Assembly (NCBI GenBank): GCA_947568835.1
Contig: OX387604.1
Coordinates: forward strand, 16,273,076-16,337,075
Direction: 5' to 3'
From: Protonemura montana
Lineage: Eukaryota > Arthropoda > Insecta > Plecoptera > Nemouridae
Length of the DNA: 64,000 nt
Position 1 is the stretch's first letter; each line of letters begins with the position of its first letter. A program made the position numbers and the translations under genes. This document shows positions 58,860 through 64,000 of the stretch, piece after piece. Below the pieces are notes generated by a model. It did no database searches. It saw only the letters and a program-made list of their open reading frames with translations, and was not told where the DNA came from.

Positions 58860-61800
58860 TGGGTCCTTACTTCAATGTTAAAGGAAATAAAAACCGATGT
58901 TTTCCGTTCACGTGGAAGCAAGTTGTAAGCCTTTAGCATTTTAAGTGACTAGTACCTCTACTTAAACTCGCTATTTAGGCAGTAGATACTTAGAAAATAA
59001 CAGGAGGGGGGTGGTTCGTTCCACTTCATCAAACTATTAAATATACGCCTCTCCGGATGAAATTTAGAATAGGGGTGACTTTTTATTGTCGGATAACTTT
59101 CGTAGATCATCTTTCGATGATAATCTTAAATAAAGAGCAATAGCATAGACCATTTCACACATTTCAGAGCGTGATGGTGATTTATTGAACGGTTTTATTC
59201 TGAGCTCTGAGCACTTAACGGAGCAAATCCGTTTTCGACATCACTTCATTTAGAGTATGTTTCCACTTGTTTGGTTAGTTCATGATTATTTTCCAAAACA
59301 CGCAAAGCGAACAAGCTGTTCGCCAGCTCGCCAGTGCCCTAGCTAGTGAAAGCGTTGTTTTTTAAAGTGCACGTGTGTTCTTTATCTGTCAAGTTCAATG
59401 CTATAATTGTCTTATTTCTTTCGATCTTTTCAGATTTGTTGGTGTTTACAACCTAACAATTTTAGGTTATCTAAGAGGTTTCACTTTTACTGTAATAAAA
59501 AATTAAGTACTCCATTTGCACCAATTCTTAATTCAAATTTTACAAATACGTTTCAATGGCGGATACATGTTTTGATTATAGTGTTGGAATACTCTTTATT
59601 ATGATCATAGCTTTTGATAAGCATGATAATCAGAGCAACTTTTAGTAGAATAGAAATGATTATGAATAATGATAATGAAAATAGAAATGTTACCTTTCAT
59701 TTTAATTTTTTAACGAATCATCGTCTAGACATCAGGTCTAGACATCAAGGAAGTTAAAATGGGATGATTACCTGGTGCTACCTCCTCCAGTGGATGATTA
59801 GGAAAATACTGATACATTGAATAGAATATTCAATCTTGAATATGGTGATCTTGAGTCGATATCGACTTATCTCAGGTCATGTAATGCATGTCCTCTATAT
59901 TTAGAACTAAATCTAAATATAAGAGACAATGTCTTGAATTAAATCAAAACATCAAACAAACATCAACGCTCGCAATTCATCAAAATATTAGTACAGAGCT
60001 GCGATTATCCGTGACTTGTGATTAAACCTAAACAATTTGCGAAAAATACCAAAGAAAATCTGAAAACAAGTCAACCAGTGAGTGCCGTGAGTAAAATTAA
60101 CCACTAAGAGAAGATTTAGTGAATATTCACCAGTAAATCTTAAAAGACCACACTGACCAAACTTTGATACCGATCTCCTCTCGGAATCCAATTTAAAATC
60201 TAATAAAAACATTTTTTTTTTAATTAATTTGAATTTGGGATTCTTATTCCAAACCAAAATATTGGATTCTTTATAGCACTGGCCCCTTTCCAATCGTCAC
60301 TTTCAGAGTGCCACCTGACCACATTAAATTAAAAACATATCAAAGTTAATTTCTTAATAAGAACATCCTCATAGTCAATTGGTTACTAACAGTGGTAAAT
60401 TGGTAACGAAGAAGGTGGGTACGCTCTCAATTGAATTCAGGTGCTGTTCTAGATCGTGTGTTTTCTTAGGGGGGGGGGGGGGGGGGGAGAGGAAGCTGTG
60501 CCAAAAGACGATAAACATTGAAACAACTTCTATACGCTTAGCTAAGCTTAACCTTGCTATCGCTTTGCGTAGTCATTATGCATAATTGTAACATATGTCA
60601 TAGTTATGCATAATTTTAACATATGTCATAGTTATGCCTCTGTGGTTATGCATAATCATAACACATGTTATTATTATGCATATTTATAACATATGACATA
60701 TTTATGCATGTATTGGGCATGTATTTATCAGAATGATAAGATTCTGTGTTCTACGTTCTGCTGAATGCCATTTCCAAAGAAAATATTCATCAACACGTAA
60801 AAATAACATGTGTTTCTTGAATTTGAATTTAGAGTAGACCAAACTTTTCCCGGAACGAGTGATCGACGTACTTATTGTAAGAAAATGTGGGTACGAGGCG
60901 TGTACCCATTGAAATAAGTGGGTACGCGGCGCGTACGTGAGCGTACGCCCAAAATAACCACTGGTTACTCACGTTATTCAACGGCGAAACAGTCTCCATT
61001 TTGCAAATAATTAATCAAATTTGGCGGTCACTTAGATGAAAAAAACAACTATTCACGTGCGTGTCGCAAGTGAACAACGATTCACGTGCGTATGGCAAGT
61101 GCGTCTAGTTTGAAATAGTTCGAAGTGTATGTCTCCCCCTGGCAGCTAGCCTGGCCTGCCCAGCTGAGTCACACGCTCTAAAGACAGGCTGGGTCCAAGG
61201 TTTATAAAGTACTACTGCAGTAGTACTAGTATAATCTAGTATTCCACAAACGTTGGGCTGGGACCTGGGACCAATCGTGAAGCTTGCTTCAATACACGTG
61301 ACTTTTCTTGGTTGTAAAAGTTTAATTAAATGTAAGACCGGTACCAAATAGCTTCACTTGAAATGAAATAATTCTTTGAGTACGAGACACTACTATTTTG
61401 TAGAATTTAATTGGCTTGCGGTCTCGTCAATGGTCGTCTAATACCAGCCGCTGTGGCATGTGTCTCGATGCACGTGCACCTGAGCTCCAAGGGCTCATAG
61501 AATTTTTGGATTCAAAAATCCCCAATTATAAAAAAAATAACAAGAAGGACTTATTAAATAAACTGTGTCATTAAAAATATAGCTACGAGGACGTTATCTT
61601 CAGTCTGAAACGCTTAAACTTGCGTTAAAAAATTACAGCTGAAACTAAATAAATATGTCTGCACTCGAAATATATTATGTGCCATTTTCGACATCCCCCT
61701 CCTGTCTCAATACGACTCAAACCGAGTCAAATCCAGCCACCCTCACCCCCAACCATAAAAGGCTTAGATCCGCTCCCATGGGCAAGTGTTTTCTATATAA

Positions 61801-62104
61801 TTAACTTATTTTATAGATAGAGGACGAATTTACGCACAAAATCGGGTGGAAACGTCACACCGTGAGAAGTGTGTGACTCGCCGGAATAAATGCCGAAATA
61901 CCCACTGAACTCCATCTCACACCGTGTCCCGCCTTCGGAATCTCTGGTCAAGGCATTACTTCAAAGACGGGCGGTCCATTCGGCGACTTTTCCTAAGAGT
62001 GCCTCGTTTGGAACTAACAGGTGGAAAATGCTTTGAAGTGTCCGCGCCGAGTCGGCCGTGCGCCATCACGTAGTCTCTGAAGAGGATGTCCATGTCTAGA
62101 TACT
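58860..62104. other. Upstream region of UT1
   Basis: No gene supported. It contains five CACGTG sites (59370, 61054, 61083, 61295, 61471), a 19-base G run (60469-60487), the AT-rich tandem repeat at 60576-60711, and a CG-rich block with GGGTACG and CGTACG motifs (60890-60950). A 22-bp near-duplicate, ATTCACGTGCGTGTCGCAAG and ATTCACGTGCGTATGGCAAG, is at 61051 and 61080. A GC-richer block (61840-62100) looks like retroelement sequence. Confidence 0.4.
60576..60711. repeat. 28-bp AT-rich tandem repeat, about four units
   Basis: Units of the type TTATGCATAATTGTAACATATGTCATAG, with internal palindromes ATGCAT and ACATATGT. A short TTATGCCTCTGTGG spacer interrupts after the second unit; the third and fourth are more diverged. 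Confidence 0.75.
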
Positions 62105-62629
62105 CTACTCTCCTCTTCTAGGGTCCCTTACCCTCAGCTTTCTCGTCAAAGTGATAGGGGTCTCAATAGAGGGGCCTGTCGCCAGTTCATCATTGTTCGG
62201 TTTCTGCTTGTTTTCTGTGCACTGAGCATTTCTCTGCTCTTTGGGCGCTGCGTTCGCAACAAGGGTTATTCTTTTAATCTCTTGAATTTTCTTTCCCTTT
62301 TCCTTCAGGGACTTCTCCCATTTTTCTTCTTTCTCTCTCTCCGAGATAACTCTTCGCTCAAAGGCGTGCACGGTCTTCAGGTTGTTCGAAGACTCGATCA
62401 TGAGGCTAACTACTGATTCGGGTGTCTGGGCCCGGCCTACGGCCCTATCTGTGCCACTCCGGGGCTTCTCCCGTCGGGGACACTCGAGTGCTACATGACA
62501 GAGACCGTCCAATGCGCCGCATTGGTCGCCCATTTCCCTATCCAAGCAGGGTATGTTTTGAAATTCCGATGACCGGTCAGGAACTGAGAAAAGTACTATT
62601 TCGTCTCCCCGATTCTCCTGATCGGCCAT
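62105..62629 (-). CDS. 174-codon ORF with a zinc-knuckle-like motif, probably retroelement-derived
   Basis: Open from ATG at 62629. It contains CGALDGLCHVALECPRREK, spaced like a CCHC knuckle, then a coiled-coil-prone basic and acidic stretch (EREKEEKWEKSLKEKGKKIQ), and ends RKLRVRDPRRGE. The GC content is higher than in its surroundings. A knuckle plus a charged helix is usual for the first protein of retroelements, but no partner enzyme is seen on this strand. The family is not assigned. Confidence 0.4.
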   Translation of the reverse strand: MADQENRGDEIVLFSVPDRSSEFQNIPCLDREMGDQCGALDGLCHVALECPRREKPRSGTDRAVGRAQTPESVVSLMIESSNNLKTVHAFERRVISEREKEEKWEKSLKEKGKKIQEIKRITLVANAAPKEQRNAQCTENKQKPNNDELATGPSIETPITLTRKLRVRDPRRGE

Positions 62630-62639
62630 GCCTTAATCC

Positions 62640-63007
62640 TAAACGTACAGACGTGACAGGCCAGCTGGGAAAGGAGGTGGTGTTTTATCTGTGTCAAAAA
62701 CGAATTGAACAGCTCGCTCTTTATGTCTGACTTGAAACATGATATACTAAGTGTGACACTCCACCTTAAACATGGAAACTTCACAGTCATTGGAGCATAC
62801 CGCCCACCGACCGCTGATCCAATAAACCTCCTGAATGCTCTTTGCAACCTACTTGACAAAATACTCGAGGATGGCACGTCATCTCATCCAGTTGTTATTG
62901 GTGGAGACCTAAACCTTCCCCAAATGGAATGGTCAAAAGCTCTTCTTGGCTCATGCCCAAATGAACTCCACCAAACAGACAACAATCTACTCGACAACTA
63001 TGACACC

Positions 63008-63048
<41 letters not shown>

Positions 63049-64000
63049 GTTTATTAACAGATAAAATTTAAATAAAATGTTATGTTTCGTCATGTACAAT
63101 TAAAAGTAAATTACAATCTAGATCAATTTTCTATGGAATTCGTCAATATGGTAAAACTCTTTCTCCAAACAATAATTTTTTACATGAAATTGAAAAGTGT
63201 GTACATTTTTTATTTCCTGTAGCTCCTTTGCTAGCACGTTGCATAAATGAACACCATTAAAATGAAGTCCAGTTTCATAAAAAGTTGTTCTTTGCTGCTT
63301 GCTAGTTGGTAAGCGTTTATGTCTAGTGTTATAAATATGCTTTGTTTTGTTTTCAAAGGACGACAGGTTCAACTTTATAAAGTACACAGCTTCTAAAATA
63401 TAGAGAGCTGTCAAAGTTAAAAATTTTTAATAATTAAAAACACTACTGCAGCTATCGCTTTTCTTGCGTCCAGTCATTACCCTAAGTGCGTACTTCTGTA
63501 ATTCCCCCCAAATCCCCAAATTTTCCTATCCAGTTCTGTCTAAGAGCCCTTCAGTGATTACAACACGACAGTAACGTTATCAATACAGAAAACGAGAGAA
63601 CCAAAACCTGTCAATGCTAAAATCTGGCTGTACAAGAAGGCAAGCATCCATGGCTTCACAATCACCCTCATCAATGCCTACCAACTCTGGAGTTCACAAA
63701 AAAGAAACCTAGATGATTACTGGAACAGTTTCAAAGAGTTACTATTCAAATCTCGCGAGTCGCATGTCCCATCCTTAAAGCGAAAGGAAAACCAAGACCC
63801 AGTGTACCATACATCAAGAGAATACGTAGGCTCAAGAAACAGTGCCGCCTCGCTTACCCACGAAGAAAGTTGGCTAGAAACAACTTCAAGAAACACACCA
63901 AAGTGAGAGAGCTCAAGCAAGCAAAAAACTAGCACTAGAAACTTTCATGGTAAACCTCTTTGACCATCAAAACATAAAAGACAACTGGAAGATATTCTAT
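62640..64000 (+). mobile_element. LINE E, 5' part, running off the window
   Basis: 62705-63000 encodes an endonuclease segment with VIGAYRPPTADPINLLNALC and HPVVIGGDLNLPQMEWSK (the GDxN site of APE-type nucleases). After an insertion at about 63008-63425 the linker continues at 63590-63960 with YQLWSSQKRNL and, in a shifted frame, RPSVPYIKRIRRLKKQCRLA. The reverse transcriptase would lie beyond 64000. Frames are interrupted, so the copy is probably dead. Confidence 0.7.
63008..63425 (-). mobile_element. LINE F 3' end, inserted in LINE E
   Basis: Minus-strand frame 63414-63118 encodes a typical LINE C-terminus (HIYNTRHKRLPTSKQQRTTF; FHVKNYCLEKEFYHID) ending in TAG. A short 3' UTR and an (ATT)n tail (63008-63050 on the plus strand as ATA repeats) follow. 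5'-truncated, opposite in orientation to LINE E, and therefore a later insertion into it. Confidence 0.75.

Overview
The window is eukaryotic and almost certainly from an insect. It is AT-rich, intron-bearing and loaded with retroelement debris. Two Nimrod-type phagocytosis or immunity genes lie near the left end. Nothing in the sequence fixes the species. All gene models are hand-built from open frames, GT/AG splice sites and intron phase; no expression data were available.

Left part (1-10.7 kb): a 48-bp minisatellite (1130-2104) is followed by two plus-strand genes. The first is a six-exon NimA-like gene (2605-4999; EMI-type domain, one membrane span, acidic tail with a PPPY motif). The second is a two-exon NimB-like gene (7047-9883; secreted, CCRGY motif, 13 EGF/NIM repeats). 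LINE 3' ends and 5S-rRNA-derived SINE pieces fill the gaps.

Middle part (10.7-39.8 kb): long stretches hold no recognisable gene. Four minus-strand exons or exon pairs (13686-14532, 25067-26586, a weak 31333-31391, and 37456-39738) encode a charged cytoplasmic-type N-terminus and/or one transmembrane helix. All stop at a splice donor in the same phase (phase 1). I found no downstream exons for any of them, so they may be tandem paralogues or alternative first exons feeding a common 3' part outside the window. A 3.5-kb DNA transposon with about 570-bp terminal inverted repeats (33018-36564) and several SINE copies lie among them.

Right part (41.6-58.9 kb): two tandem minus-strand urea-transporter (SLC14/UT) genes. 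UT1 (58859 to 47370) keeps both LPxxTxPF signatures. UT2 (45142 to 41684) has both altered and carries a long, sequon-rich loop with an RRKR motif. A 767-bp hAT-type element with an 8-bp target duplication sits inside the last coding exon of UT1 and appears to supply its present stop codon. Intron 3 of UT1 is a nest of LINEs and a SINE.

Right end (58.9-64 kb): upstream sequence of UT1 with several CACGTG sites, a 28-bp AT-rich tandem repeat, a minus-strand ORF with a zinc-knuckle-like motif, and a LINE running off the window that is interrupted by the 3' end of another LINE.
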